Shown piece after piece: positions 7,919-16,799 of a stretch of 35,476 nucleotides of DNA. The DNA comes from Paraclostridium benzoelyticum. GTDB lineage: Bacteria; Bacillota; Clostridia; Peptostreptococcales; Peptostreptococcaceae. Position 1 is the stretch's first letter, and every line of letters starts with the position of its first letter. Position numbers and translations under genes: made by a program. The stretch is from assembly GCF_001006285.1 (NCBI RefSeq), contig NZ_LBBT01000222.1, positions 1 through 35,476 on the forward strand, in the 5' to 3' direction. The notes below the pieces were generated by a model. The model had not been told where the DNA came from, made no database searches, and worked only from the letters and a program-made list of their open reading frames with translations.

Positions 7919-9025
7919 CTATTTTTCTATTAACAATATTTGAGTATACATTTCATCAATAAGTATCTTTACTTTATCTTTTGGCTCTATATAATGAAAT
8001 CTAACCTCACAAGTATCTAATTCTTTTAAAATACTTTCAACTAAGTTTTTATTGTACATGTTATCAATTGTACATGTAGGAATAACTACATGCAATACAT
8101 CGATTCCATATTCTAGAAGTTGTTCTCCTGATTTTATTATATCGTCTTTATTATTTTCTAAAAGTGGTAATTTTATTTGAATTTTTGTATTTTTCTCTTT
8201 TTCTATGTAATATTTTATTTTTTCTCTAAAAATAATATCTTGTTCTAAGTTGTTTTCATCTTCTAATCCTATTAAAAGAACACCTGAATCTACATCTTCA
8301 TTTTTTATATTCCCCAAAATTTCATTGGTGTATGACTTGGCTAAATTATTGGATTTATAAAAAACATCAGTAAGTTTAATATTCACTCCATATTTATTAA
8401 GGCTCATAGTATCTAATCTTTTGTTAAATATATCAAAATCTTTACCCTCTGTTATAAACATTGGGCATATTATTATATTTTTATACCCTAGTTCTACAAC
8501 CTCTTGTACCATATTTTCAAAATATGGTTTAGTGTACATATATGCGTCAACGACTTTGTATTTAGAACCTAATTTAGATCTTAACCCCGATGAAATTTTA
8601 TGTGCAGTGTCTTTAAATTCACTAGTCCCTAGATTTGCATAGTACCCTTTATACTTATGCAAATTATATATACTCGATATGTATGCCTCATATCCCTTAT
8701 CAAAGTAAATTTCATTTGCACGTTCTCTAATATTATATTTTTTAGATTCTCCATCATATACAAGTATTACTAAAGTTTCATCTTGAACATCTCCATGTTC
8801 TATAGATTGAACATTTATATCATCCTTTATAAAAAACATAATTGATAAATTGATTATTAAAAACGAAACTATAAAACCTACAAATAATTTTTTATAATCT
8901 TTTTCATAATATATAAAATATGTATATACAGACACTGTCGCAGCTATAATAAATATATTCTCCATATACCCATCAAATATAATGCTCAATCCAAATAAAA
9001 TACCTAAACAAATTGGCATAACCAT
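7919..9025 (-). CDS. Membrane-anchored protein with a degenerate ferrochelatase/CbiX-like fold
   Basis: A 368-residue protein with about three hydrophobic segments in residues 1-66, then a soluble domain. The soluble part follows the two-domain ferrochelatase pattern by eye: VDAYMYTKPYFENMVQEVVE then KNIIICPMF resembles the family segment around RYWHPF and its following strand. SGVLLIGLEDEN occupies the place of the SAHGLP loop, and VRFHYIEPKD matches the C-terminal end. The catalytic His of that loop and the catalytic Glu near VVIPTCTIDNMY are not seen, so chelatase activity is doubtful. GGAG eight bases before the ATG supports this start. It appears to lead the operon with the two M16 genes. 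I recognise the fold only tentatively. Confidence 0.5.
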   Translation of the reverse strand: MVMPICLGILFGLSIIFDGYMENIFIIAATVSVYTYFIYYEKDYKKLFVGFIVSFLIINLSIMFFIKDDINVQSIEHGDVQDETLVILVYDGESKKYNIRERANEIYFDKGYEAYISSIYNLHKYKGYYANLGTSEFKDTAHKISSGLRSKLGSKYKVVDAYMYTKPYFENMVQEVVELGYKNIIICPMFITEGKDFDIFNKRLDTMSLNKYGVNIKLTDVFYKSNNLAKSYTNEILGNIKNEDVDSGVLLIGLEDENNLEQDIIFREKIKYYIEKEKNTKIQIKLPLLENNKDDIIKSGEQLLEYGIDVLHVVIPTCTIDNMYNKNLVESILKELDTCEVRFHYIEPKDKVKILIDEMYTQILLIEK

Positions 9026-9051
9026 TGAATCAACTCCATTAAAAGTATAGT

Positions 9052-9080
9052 TTGCATGACTAATATATATGATGTATAAT
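9052..9080 (+). promoter_or_regulatory. Sigma-A-type promoter of ychF
   Basis: TTGCAT (9052-9057) and a consensus TATAAT (9075-9080) are separated by exactly 17 bases. The predicted transcript starts about 50 bases before the ychF ATG, which has GAGAGGAAG upstream. Confidence 0.65.
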
Positions 9081-9138
9081 TAGAATGTATGTCTAAATTA
9101 AAATAAATATAAGACTTAAGAAGAGAGGAAGATACAAT

Positions 9139-10236
9139 ATGAAATTAGGTATAGTTGGTTTACCAAACGTAGGTAAAAGTACACTATTTAATGCGATAAC
9201 TCAAGCAGGTGCTGAATCTGCTAACTACCCTTTCTGTACAATAGAGCCAAACGTAGGTGTTGTGGCTGTGCCGGACGAAAGATTAGAAAAATTAAAAGAA
9301 CTATATGATTCTAAAAAAGTTGTACCTACAGCTATAGAATTTTGTGATATAGCTGGTTTAGTTAGAGGTGCCTCTAAAGGTGAAGGTCTTGGAAATAAAT
9401 TCTTATCTCACATAAGAGAAGTTGATGCAATAGTACATGTTGTTAGATGTTTCGAAGATCCTAACGTTGTTCACGTTGATGGTTCAGTAGATCCTTTAAG
9501 AGATATAGAAACTATAAACTTAGAATTAATATTCTCTGATATAGAAATATTAGAAAGAAGAATTCAAAAGACTCAAAAAGCTGCTAAAGCAGATAAATCT
9601 TTAGCTTCAGAGCTTGAGTTCTTAAAAGAAATAATGGCTACTTTAGAAGATAGTAAATGTGTTAGAACTATGGAGTTTACTGAAGATCAACAAGCATTTG
9701 TTAACTCATTAAACTTACTTACTTCTAAACCAGTTATATATGCTACTAACGTAAGTGAAGATGATTTAGCTGATGAAGCTCAAAACAATGAATATGTAAA
9801 TAGAGTTAGAGAATTCGCATCAACTGAAGATGCTGAAGTTGTTGTTGTATGTGCTCAAATAGAAGCTGAAATAGCAGAACTTGACACTGAGGAAGAAAAG
9901 AAAGAGTTCTTAGAAACATTAGGTCTTGATCAATCTGGACTTGATAAACTTATAAAATCTTCATATGCTTTACTTGGACTTGTTTCTTATTTAACTGCTG
10001 GACCTCAAGAGGTTAGAGCTTGGACTATAAAGGTCGGAACTAAAGCTCCTCAAGCTGGTGGTAAGATACACTCTGATATAGAGAGAGGGTTCATAAGAGC
10101 GGAAACTATAGCATTTGATGATTTAGTTAATGTAGGAACAATGACAGCTGCTAAAGATAAAGGTTTAGTTAGACTTGAAGGTAAAGAATATATAGTTAAA
10201 GACGGAGATGTTATATTATTCAGATTTAACGTTTAA
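9139..10236 (+). CDS. ychF: Redox-regulated Obg-like ATPase YchF
   Basis: A universally conserved P-loop protein of the Obg family (OLA1 in eukaryotes), which prefers ATP and associates with ribosomes and stress responses. It has the G1 loop GLPNVGKST at residues 6-14, the switch region, the DIAGLVRGASKGEGLGNKF motif near 68-86, a coiled-coil insertion around 130-180, and the C-terminal TGS-like domain beginning with TAGPQEVRAWTIKVGTKAPQ. The length of 365 residues is normal. It is a single-gene transcription unit, with its own promoter and terminator, divergent from the chelatase-fold/M16 operon. Confidence 0.97.
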   Translation: MKLGIVGLPNVGKSTLFNAITQAGAESANYPFCTIEPNVGVVAVPDERLEKLKELYDSKKVVPTAIEFCDIAGLVRGASKGEGLGNKFLSHIREVDAIVHVVRCFEDPNVVHVDGSVDPLRDIETINLELIFSDIEILERRIQKTQKAAKADKSLASELEFLKEIMATLEDSKCVRTMEFTEDQQAFVNSLNLLTSKPVIYATNVSEDDLADEAQNNEYVNRVREFASTEDAEVVVVCAQIEAEIAELDTEEEKKEFLETLGLDQSGLDKLIKSSYALLGLVSYLTAGPQEVRAWTIKVGTKAPQAGGKIHSDIERGFIRAETIAFDDLVNVGTMTAAKDKGLVRLEGKEYIVKDGDVILFRFNV

Positions 10237-10244
10237 TAAAATGT

Positions 10245-10319
10245 AAAAAGAGTGAATATATTTTGCTACACAAGCTGAAAAAATGCTTGAAATGTAGCTA
10301 AAATATACTCACTCTTTTT
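10245..10319 (+). terminator. Long bifurcated terminator after ychF
   Basis: Arms of about 26 bases (10245-10270 and 10293-10319), starting AAAAAGAGTGA and ending TCACTCTTTTT, pair with only minor mismatches. The loop holds a second small hairpin, CAAGC/GCTTG at 10271-10275 and 10285-10289. A/T runs at both ends would allow use from either direction. Confidence 0.75.
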
Positions 10320-10400
10320 ATTTTGTTCAAATTTAACTAATTTTCTATTTGTGCATTATATCTTTGTATAATTTTACGTAGATATTAATACAAAAAATAT

Positions 10401-10434
10401 AAAAAGAACAATTTTTAATCTAATTGCTCTTTTT
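10401..10434 (-). terminator. Probable terminator of the murE transcript
   Basis: 13-base arms, 10401-10413 and 10422-10434, pair with a single mismatch and end in an A/T run. On the minus strand the hairpin continues into a T-rich tract. It lies about 150 bases past the murE stop, beyond the structured segment at 10482-10567. Confidence 0.55.
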
Positions 10435-10481
10435 AGTAATTACAGATCCCTTAAATTTAAAAATAAGTTTTTAAACCAGAT

Positions 10482-10567
10482 TAGCGAAGATTGAATATAT
10501 AAGATTTAACGACTTTTAAAGCATCTTTCCAGCTTTAGGAGCAAAACTTATATATTCACCTGAGCGC
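10482..10567. repeat. Structured intergenic element between ychF and murE
   Basis: A perfect 12-bp inverted repeat (TGAATATATAAG at 10492-10503, complement at 10547-10558) is flanked by GCG and CGC that could extend the stem across a small internal loop. Inside is a second stem, TAAAGC/GCTTTA (10517-10522 with 10532-10537). The rest of the 347-base gap at 10237-10583 holds only the two terminators. It has no convincing reading frame and matches no riboswitch or small RNA that I recognise. It may be a murE 3' UTR structure, a small RNA or a dispersed repeat. Confidence 0.45.
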
Positions 10568-10583
10568 CCCACTATTTTAAACC

Positions 10584-12038
10584 TTATTTATTTTGTAAAA
10601 ACTCGTTAGCTATTTCTTTATCATCAAAGTGATGTTTAACTTTACCGATTATTTGGTAATTTTCATGCCCTTTACCTGCAATTAGTATTACATCACCTTT
10701 TTGCGCTATTTCTATAGCTTCTTTTATAGCTTCTTTTCTATCTATAACAACTTTATAATTTTCTTTAGATTTATCTAATCCTTCTAATATATCATTTATT
10801 ATACGTTCTGGATCTTCTGTTCTTGGATTATCTGATGTTACTATACATATATCTGAAAGTTTTTGAGCAATATTTCCCATTAAAGGTCTTTTAGTTGTAT
10901 CTCTATCTCCTCCACATCCAAATACTGTTATTATCCTATTTTTAACAAACTCTCTAGCTGTTTTGATTACATTTTCTAATGCATCTGGAGTATGAGCATA
11001 ATCTACTATAACACTTATTCCAGTTTCATTAGATATAGCTTCAAATCTTCCTGCTACTCCACCTGTATTTTTTAATCCATTTAGAACTATTTCTTTAGAA
11101 ATTTCAAGTGCATAACATGCAGCTATAACCGCTAGAGTATTATAAACCGTGAATTTACCAGGAACCGGAACAAATATATCTTCTTCATAAGTTGGAGTTA
11201 CAAGTTTATATGATACTCCTCTAGCTTCTATTTTTATGTCTTTAGCCATAAAATCAGCCTCGTGATCTATAGCATAAGTGTAGCATTTTGTATCTAAGTT
11301 TTTTATATTTTCATATATAACTTTTCCGCCTTCATCATCTATATTTATAACATTAGCATTAGTTGTCATATAGAATAATTTCTCTTTAGCATTTCTATAA
11401 TCTTCTAAATCCTTGTGAAAGTCTAAGTGGTCTGGAGTTAAGTTAGTGAATACCCCAACCTTATACTTAGTTTGAGCCACTCTGTTTAATGCTAATGCAT
11501 GAGATGAAACTTCCATAGCACAATACTTACATCCATTATTTATCATTTGATCGAAGTAATCTTGTAAATCTCTGCTTTCTGGAGTTGTTGAATTTGATTC
11601 AATTTCTTTATCTCCATCAGATATTTTTATAGTTCCTATTAATCCTACTTTATTATCAGCTGATGTTAGTATTTCATTTAAAAATGTAGTTATACTAGTT
11701 TTTCCATTAGTTCCCGTAACTCCTATAACATCAAATCTTTGACTTGGATGATTGTAGAAATTATCTGCAACTTTAGCCATATCTTCTCTAGTGTTTTTAA
11801 CTTTTATGAAAGTTACTCCATCTCTTTGGATATCTTCTTGAACTAAAAATGCCTTGGCACCTTTTTCTATAGCCATATCTATAAATTTGTGTCCATCAAC
11901 TGTAAATCCTTTAACGCATATAAATAGGTCATTCTTTCCTACTTTTCTAGAATCATATTGTATGTTATCTATTTCAATATCTAAACTTCCTTTAGTATCT
12001 AAAATATCTAAGCCTTTTATTACTTCTTTTAGTAACAT
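10584..12038 (-). CDS. murE: UDP-N-acetylmuramoyl-L-alanyl-D-glutamate--2,6-diaminopimelate ligase MurE
   Basis: Cytoplasmic Mur ligase that adds the third residue of the peptidoglycan stem peptide. The 484-residue protein has the three Mur domains: an N-terminal UDP-binding domain, the ATP-binding P-loop GVTGTNGKTSIT around 107-118 with the EVSSHAL motif, and a C-terminal domain. The DNPRTEDP motif near residue 405 is the signature for meso-diaminopimelate selection; lysine-adding enzymes differ there. The start is supported by AAGGAAGG. The gene lies outside the ftsL-spoVD cluster and is flanked by non-coding DNA on both sides, so it looks monocistronic. Confidence 0.96.
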   Translation of the reverse strand: MLLKEVIKGLDILDTKGSLDIEIDNIQYDSRKVGKNDLFICVKGFTVDGHKFIDMAIEKGAKAFLVQEDIQRDGVTFIKVKNTREDMAKVADNFYNHPSQRFDVIGVTGTNGKTSITTFLNEILTSADNKVGLIGTIKISDGDKEIESNSTTPESRDLQDYFDQMINNGCKYCAMEVSSHALALNRVAQTKYKVGVFTNLTPDHLDFHKDLEDYRNAKEKLFYMTTNANVINIDDEGGKVIYENIKNLDTKCYTYAIDHEADFMAKDIKIEARGVSYKLVTPTYEEDIFVPVPGKFTVYNTLAVIAACYALEISKEIVLNGLKNTGGVAGRFEAISNETGISVIVDYAHTPDALENVIKTAREFVKNRIITVFGCGGDRDTTKRPLMGNIAQKLSDICIVTSDNPRTEDPERIINDILEGLDKSKENYKVVIDRKEAIKEAIEIAQKGDVILIAGKGHENYQIIGKVKHHFDDKEIANEFLQNK

Positions 12039-12061
12039 AAATTTAACCTTCCTTCAATAAA

Positions 12062-12116
12062 AAATTCGCTATGCTTGAATACTTAACTTATTAATCAAGT
12101 TTAGCAGTTAGAATTT
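12062..12116 (-). promoter_or_regulatory. Imperfect hairpin in the murE leader
   Basis: Paired blocks AAATTC/GAATTT, GCTA/TAGC and CTTGA/TCAAG (12062-12078 with 12095-12116) form an interrupted stem. On the minus strand it is followed by a short T run just before the murE ribosome binding site. It could be a weak attenuator or a 5'-end stabiliser. Confidence 0.35.
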
Positions 12117-12127
12117 ATAACTATATT

Positions 12128-12156
12128 ATTATATAACAATATCATAAAAATAGAAA
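12128..12156 (-). promoter_or_regulatory. Possible murE promoter
   Basis: TTTCTA (12151-12156) and TATAAT (12128-12133), read on the minus strand, are 17 bases apart. The -35 is poor. A start here would place the leader hairpin at the very 5' end of the murE mRNA. Confidence 0.35.
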
Positions 12157-12196
12157 TTGTCTAGTATGCTATTTTTATTGCAAAAAATGCAAAATA

Positions 12197-12225
12197 AAAT
12201 AGAGAGGATAAAATCCTCTCTATTT
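12197..12225 (-). terminator. Intrinsic terminator after nifJ
   Basis: Perfect 13-bp arms (12197-12209 and 12213-12225) with a 3-base loop are followed on the minus strand by a T-rich tract. It lies about 10 bases past the nifJ stop. Confidence 0.85.
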
Positions 12226-12235
12226 ATATACTAGA

Positions 12236-15200
12236 TTAGTTTTGTTCAGCTAATCTCTTGTAACCTTCGTATCTATCTTTTGCATTTTCTTCTGCCATTT
12301 CAAATAATTCATCAGCTACATCTGGGAATTGTTTAGCTATAGCAGAATATCTTACTTGTTTCATTAAGAAGTCTCTGAAGCTTTCAGTTGGCTCTTTAGA
12401 GTCTAATGTGAATGGATTCTTACCTTCAGCTTTTAAAGTTGGGTTGAATCTGTATAAATGCCAGTATCCACACTTAACAGCTTGCTCTATGTTAGCTTGA
12501 GCTCTTCCCATACCTTCTTTTAATCCATGAGATATACATGGTGAGTAAGCTATTATTAATGATGGTCCATCATATTTTTCAGCTTCTACTACAGCTTTTA
12601 TTAATTGGTTCTTATCTGCACCCATACCAACTTGTGCTACATATACGTTTCCGTAAGACATAGCCATCATACCTAAATCTTTCTTTTTAGATCTCTTACC
12701 TGCTGCTGCGAATTTAGCCATTGCTGCAACTGGAGTTGACTTAGAAGCTTGACCTCCAGTATTAGAGTATATCTCTGTATCAAATACTAATACATTTACA
12801 TTTTCACCAGAAGCAAGAACGTGATCTAATCCACCGTAACCGATGTCATAAGCCCATCCATCTCCTCCTAGTATCCATTGAGATCTCTTAGCTAAGTAAT
12901 CTTTTCTAGATTCTATTTCAGCTACTAAAGCTTTTATTTCAGCATTTTCTATATTATGAGCATTTGCTAATACTGCAAGTACTTCTTCAGCTGCTTTAGC
13001 TGATGCTTCACTATCTTCTCTATTTTCTAACCAGTTAGTGAATGCTGTTCTTGCTTCATCACATATATCCATAGATATTAATTGTTCCATAGTCTCAACT
13101 AACTTAGCTCTCATTTGTTTAACACCTAAGAACATACCAAATCCGTACTCTGCATTATCCTCGAATAATGAGTTTGCCCAAGATGGACCTTTACCTTCAT
13201 GGTTTACAGTGTATGGAGTTGATGGAGCTGATCCTCCCCATATAGAAGAACATCCAGTAGCATTAGCTATCATCATTCTATCTCCAAATAATTGAGTTAC
13301 TAACTTAAGATATGGAGTTTCTCCACATCCAGCACAAGCTCCTGAGAACTCCATAAGTGGTTGTCTAAATTGACTTCCTTTAACTGTTGTTGGAGCCATT
13401 ATATCTCCTTTTGGAGCTACTTTCTTAGTATCAACTGCAAATGCCCAGTTTTCAACTTCAACGTCTTGAGTATCAAGAGGTTTCATAACTAAAGCTTTCT
13501 CTTTAGCTGGACATACATCAGCACAGTTTCCACATCCAGTACAGTCCATTGGACTTACTTGCATTCTGTATTGTAATCCTTCAAATCCTTTACCTATAGC
13601 TTTCTTAGTATCGAATTTTTCTGGAGCATTTTTCATTTCTTCTTCATTAACTAATACTGGTCTTATACATGCATGAGGACAGATATAAGCACATTGGTTA
13701 CATTGGATACAGTTATCAACTATCCACTCAGGAACGTTTACTGCTACCCCTCTCTTCTCATATGCAGCAAGTCCAGCTGGGAATGTACCATCTTCTATTC
13801 CATTGAATGTACTTACAGGTAAATTATCTCCTTCTTGTGCATTCATAGGTCTTACTATATCTTTTACGAAAGCTGGTTCGTTAACTTCTTCTTTAACATC
13901 ATCTTTAGCATCTGCCCAGTTAGCTGGTATAGTAACTTTAACTAAAGCATTCATACCTGCATCAACAGCTTTGTAGTTCATGTTAACTATTTTTTCACCT
14001 TTTTTACCGTAAGCTTTCTTTATAGAATCTTTTAAGTACTCTATAGCATCAGCTTCTGGTATTATTTGAGCTAACTTGAAGAATGCAGATTGCATTATCA
14101 TGTTTATTCTGTTTCCAAGTCCTATTTCTTGTCCTAATTTAGTACCGTTTACTGTATAGAATTGGATATCATTTTTAGCCATGTAATTTTTCATAGCTGC
14201 AGGTAAATGTTCGTTTAACTCATCTTCATTCCAGATAGTGTTAAGAACGAATATTCCACCTTTCTTTAATCCTTTTAATAAATCATATTGATATACATAT
14301 GATTGATTATGACAAGCAATGTAATCAGCTTCATCTATTAAGTAAGTTGATCTTATAGGAGCATCTCCAAATCTTAAGTGAGACATTGTTATACCACCAG
14401 ATTTTTTAGAGTCATATGCAAAGTAAGCTTGAGCATACTTTTCAGTGTTATCTCCTATTATTTTTATAGCTTGTTTGTTAGCTCCAACTGTACCATCAGA
14501 TCCTAATCCCCAGAACTTACATCTTACAGTTCCTTTTTGAGCTATTTTTAATTCATCAGATAATTCTAAAGAAGTGTTAGTAACATCATCAACTATACCT
14601 AATGTAAATTGATCTTTAGGATTTTCTAATTTTAAGTTATCATAAACTGTTTTTATATGAGTAGGAACAGTATCTTTTGATCCTAATCCATATCTTCCGC
14701 CTATTATCATAGGAGCATTTTCTTTTCCATAATATACTGATTTAACATCTAAGTATAATGGCTCTCCAGTTGCTCCTGGCTCTTTAGTTCTATCTAATAC
14801 ACATATTCTTTCAACTGTTGATGGCATAGCATCTACAAAGTGTTGCATTGAGAATGGTCTGTATAAATGAACTTTAACTAAACCGTACTTTTCTCCTTGT
14901 GCATTTAATACATCTATTGTTTCTTCTATAGCTTCTGTTACAGATCCCATAGCTACTATTACATATTTAGCATCTTCTGCTCCATAGTAATCAAATAATC
15001 CATGTTTTCTTCCAGTTAACTCAGACATTTGGTTCATGTATTTGTCAACTATTCCAACTATATCATTGTAATATTTATTTGAAGCTTCTCTTGTTTGGAA
15101 GTATATATCAGGGTTTTGTGCTGTACCACGAGTTACAGGGTGATTTGGTGATAAAGCTCTGTTTCTGAACTCTTGAACAGCTTCCATATTTAATAATTTA

Positions 15201-15775
15201 GCATAATCTTCATTTTCTAATAATTCAACTTTTTGTATTTCGTGAGATGTTCTGAATCCATCAAAGAAATGTATAAATGGTAATCTACCTTCTATTGCAG
15301 CTAAATGTGCAACTGGTGCTATATCAGCAACCTCTTGAACTGATCCAGAAGCTAATAATACACATCCTGTTTGTCTAGCAGCCATAACGTCTTGGTGGTC
15401 ACCGAATATTGATAAAGCTTGTGATGCTAAAGCACGAGCACTTACGTGGAATACTCCAGGTAATAACTCTCCAGCTACTTTATACATATTTGGTATCATA
15501 AGTAATAAACCTTGTGATGCAGTGAATGTTGATGTTAATGCTCCAGCTTGTAAAGAACCGTGGAATGCTCCTGCAGCTCCTGCTTCTGATTGCATTTCTA
15601 CAACACTAACCTTTTGTCCAAATACGTTTTTTCTTCCTTGTGCAGCCCATTCGTCTACAACTTCTGCCATCGTAGATGATGGAGTTATTGGATATATTGC
15701 AGCTACATCTGTAAATGCATATGCAACGTGAGCAGCAGCAGTGTTACCATCTACTGTTTTCATAAATTTTGCCAT
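12236..15775 (-). CDS. nifJ: Pyruvate:ferredoxin (flavodoxin) oxidoreductase, single-chain
   Basis: A 1179-residue thiamine diphosphate and iron-sulfur enzyme that oxidises pyruvate to acetyl-CoA and CO2 and reduces ferredoxin, central to clostridial fermentation. All fused domains are present. The N-terminal domain starts with HVAYAFTDVAAIYPITPSS. Two ferredoxin-type [4Fe-4S] motifs lie at about 690-760 (CIQCNQCAYICPHAC, CTGCGNCADVCP). The proximal cluster cysteines begin with CAGCGETPY near 813. The TPP/Mg site includes GDGWAYDIGYGG and DTEIYSNTGGQ near 1000. The family length is about 1170-1200. A strong GGAGG precedes the ATG. It is monocistronic, and its upstream region has paired GTATAC boxes. 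Confidence 0.97.
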   Translation of the reverse strand: MAKFMKTVDGNTAAAHVAYAFTDVAAIYPITPSSTMAEVVDEWAAQGRKNVFGQKVSVVEMQSEAGAAGAFHGSLQAGALTSTFTASQGLLLMIPNMYKVAGELLPGVFHVSARALASQALSIFGDHQDVMAARQTGCVLLASGSVQEVADIAPVAHLAAIEGRLPFIHFFDGFRTSHEIQKVELLENEDYAKLLNMEAVQEFRNRALSPNHPVTRGTAQNPDIYFQTREASNKYYNDIVGIVDKYMNQMSELTGRKHGLFDYYGAEDAKYVIVAMGSVTEAIEETIDVLNAQGEKYGLVKVHLYRPFSMQHFVDAMPSTVERICVLDRTKEPGATGEPLYLDVKSVYYGKENAPMIIGGRYGLGSKDTVPTHIKTVYDNLKLENPKDQFTLGIVDDVTNTSLELSDELKIAQKGTVRCKFWGLGSDGTVGANKQAIKIIGDNTEKYAQAYFAYDSKKSGGITMSHLRFGDAPIRSTYLIDEADYIACHNQSYVYQYDLLKGLKKGGIFVLNTIWNEDELNEHLPAAMKNYMAKNDIQFYTVNGTKLGQEIGLGNRINMIMQSAFFKLAQIIPEADAIEYLKDSIKKAYGKKGEKIVNMNYKAVDAGMNALVKVTIPANWADAKDDVKEEVNEPAFVKDIVRPMNAQEGDNLPVSTFNGIEDGTFPAGLAAYEKRGVAVNVPEWIVDNCIQCNQCAYICPHACIRPVLVNEEEMKNAPEKFDTKKAIGKGFEGLQYRMQVSPMDCTGCGNCADVCPAKEKALVMKPLDTQDVEVENWAFAVDTKKVAPKGDIMAPTTVKGSQFRQPLMEFSGACAGCGETPYLKLVTQLFGDRMMIANATGCSSIWGGSAPSTPYTVNHEGKGPSWANSLFEDNAEYGFGMFLGVKQMRAKLVETMEQLISMDICDEARTAFTNWLENREDSEASAKAAEEVLAVLANAHNIENAEIKALVAEIESRKDYLAKRSQWILGGDGWAYDIGYGGLDHVLASGENVNVLVFDTEIYSNTGGQASKSTPVAAMAKFAAAGKRSKKKDLGMMAMSYGNVYVAQVGMGADKNQLIKAVVEAEKYDGPSLIIAYSPCISHGLKEGMGRAQANIEQAVKCGYWHLYRFNPTLKAEGKNPFTLDSKEPTESFRDFLMKQVRYSAIAKQFPDVADELFEMAEENAKDRYEGYKRLAEQN

Positions 15776-15920
15776 AGTATGTATCCTCCTTGTATATTCC
15801 TCCCAAAATAGTCCTTTGTATTCTATATTGAGTAAATATTTTGAATAGTTTAAGATATTCTTAAGTAATAAATTCTACATTAACTTACAAATTCCTTCTA
15901 TTCAATATATGTTTTTGTTT

Positions 15921-15976
15921 TTTGTATACTTTAAAAGTTCAATATTACATATATACCCTATTTTGTATACTTAAAA
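15921..15976. promoter_or_regulatory. Paired GTATAC boxes upstream of nifJ
   Basis: TTTGTATACTTTAAAA (15921-15936) and TTTTGTATACTTAAAA (15961-15976) are near-identical direct repeats with centres 41 bases apart, about four helical turns. They lie about 145-200 bases upstream of the nifJ start and may be operators. No confident nifJ promoter was fixed; TTGAAT with a TAATGT-like -10 further downstream is one possibility. Confidence 0.4.
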
Positions 15977-16003
15977 CATTTTTCTGCATTTTTTTATTTT
16001 TTT

Positions 16004-16678
16004 TTAATATCCTTGCGTTTCAGAATCTTCACCTTTAGCAATTGCAATTGATGCGCTTGCTCCTATTCTAGAGCATCCAGCCTCAATTACAGCTTTTGCA
16101 TCTTTTTGATTTCTTACTCCACCTGAAGCTTTTACTCCTATATTAGGTCCAACAACATCTCTCATAAGTTTTATATCTTCAGGAGTTGATCCTCCTGTTC
16201 CAAAACCAGTTGATGTTTTTACATAATCAGCTCCAGCTTTAACTGATAATTCACAAGCTATTTTCTTTTCTTCATCATTTAAATAGCATGTTTCTATTAT
16301 TACTTTCACTAATGCTCTTTTATTAGAAGCATCTACAACAGCTTTTATATCATCTAGTACATAATCGTACTTTTTATCTTTTAATGCTGCTATGTTTATA
16401 ACCATATCAACTTCATCTGCACCTTTTTTAATAGCATCGTCTGTTTCAAAAGCTTTTACTTCTGATGTATTTGCCCCTAGAGGGAATCCTATAACAGTAC
16501 ATACCTTTACATTAGATCCTTCTAATTCTTTTTTTGCAAGTTCTATATTTGCTGGGTTTATACATACTGAAAAGAAATTATATTCTTTAGCTTCCTTACA
16601 TAATTGTTTTACATCATTTTCTGTGGCAAAAGCCTTTAAAATAGTATGATCAATCATTTTAGCTATATTTTTATCCAT
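16004..16678 (-). CDS. deoC: Deoxyribose-phosphate aldolase DeoC
   Basis: A class I aldolase that splits 2-deoxyribose 5-phosphate into acetaldehyde and glyceraldehyde 3-phosphate during deoxynucleoside catabolism. The 224-residue protein begins with the typical [13 protein letters not shown] block. It contains EVDMVIN with the conserved Asp, [12 protein letters not shown] with the conserved Lys, and the Schiff-base lysine motif [12 protein letters not shown] near residues 153-164, followed by the VKASGGVR phosphate-binding motif. AAAGGAGA precedes the ATG. No other deo genes (deoA, deoB, pdp) are adjacent. It is divergent from hxlR, sharing a 250-base region. No clear terminator is visible between its stop and the nifJ upstream boxes. 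Confidence 0.96.
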   Translation of the reverse strand: MDKNIAKMIDHTILKAFATENDVKQLCKEAKEYNFFSVCINPANIELAKKELEGSNVKVCTVIGFPLGANTSEVKAFETDDAIKKGADEVDMVINIAALKDKKYDYVLDDIKAVVDASNKRALVKVIIETCYLNDEEKKIACELSVKAGADYVKTSTGFGTGGSTPEDIKLMRDVVGPNIGVKASGGVRNQKDAKAVIEAGCSRIGASASIAIAKGEDSETQGY

Positions 16679-16799
16679 AAATATGTCTCCTTTTTATTTT
16701 TATAATGTTCTTTTATTATAGCAAATATATACATTTTTTTGTATATATTACTTACTTATTATAATTTACAGAGTATCATATTTTTATTAAAAATTTTAA

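Noticed and set aside
10482..10567. tRNA, SRP RNA, 6S RNA or known riboswitch in the ychF-murE gap
   Set aside because: No cloverleaf with a TTC loop, no GGAAG-type SRP motif and no conserved riboswitch core that I recognise.
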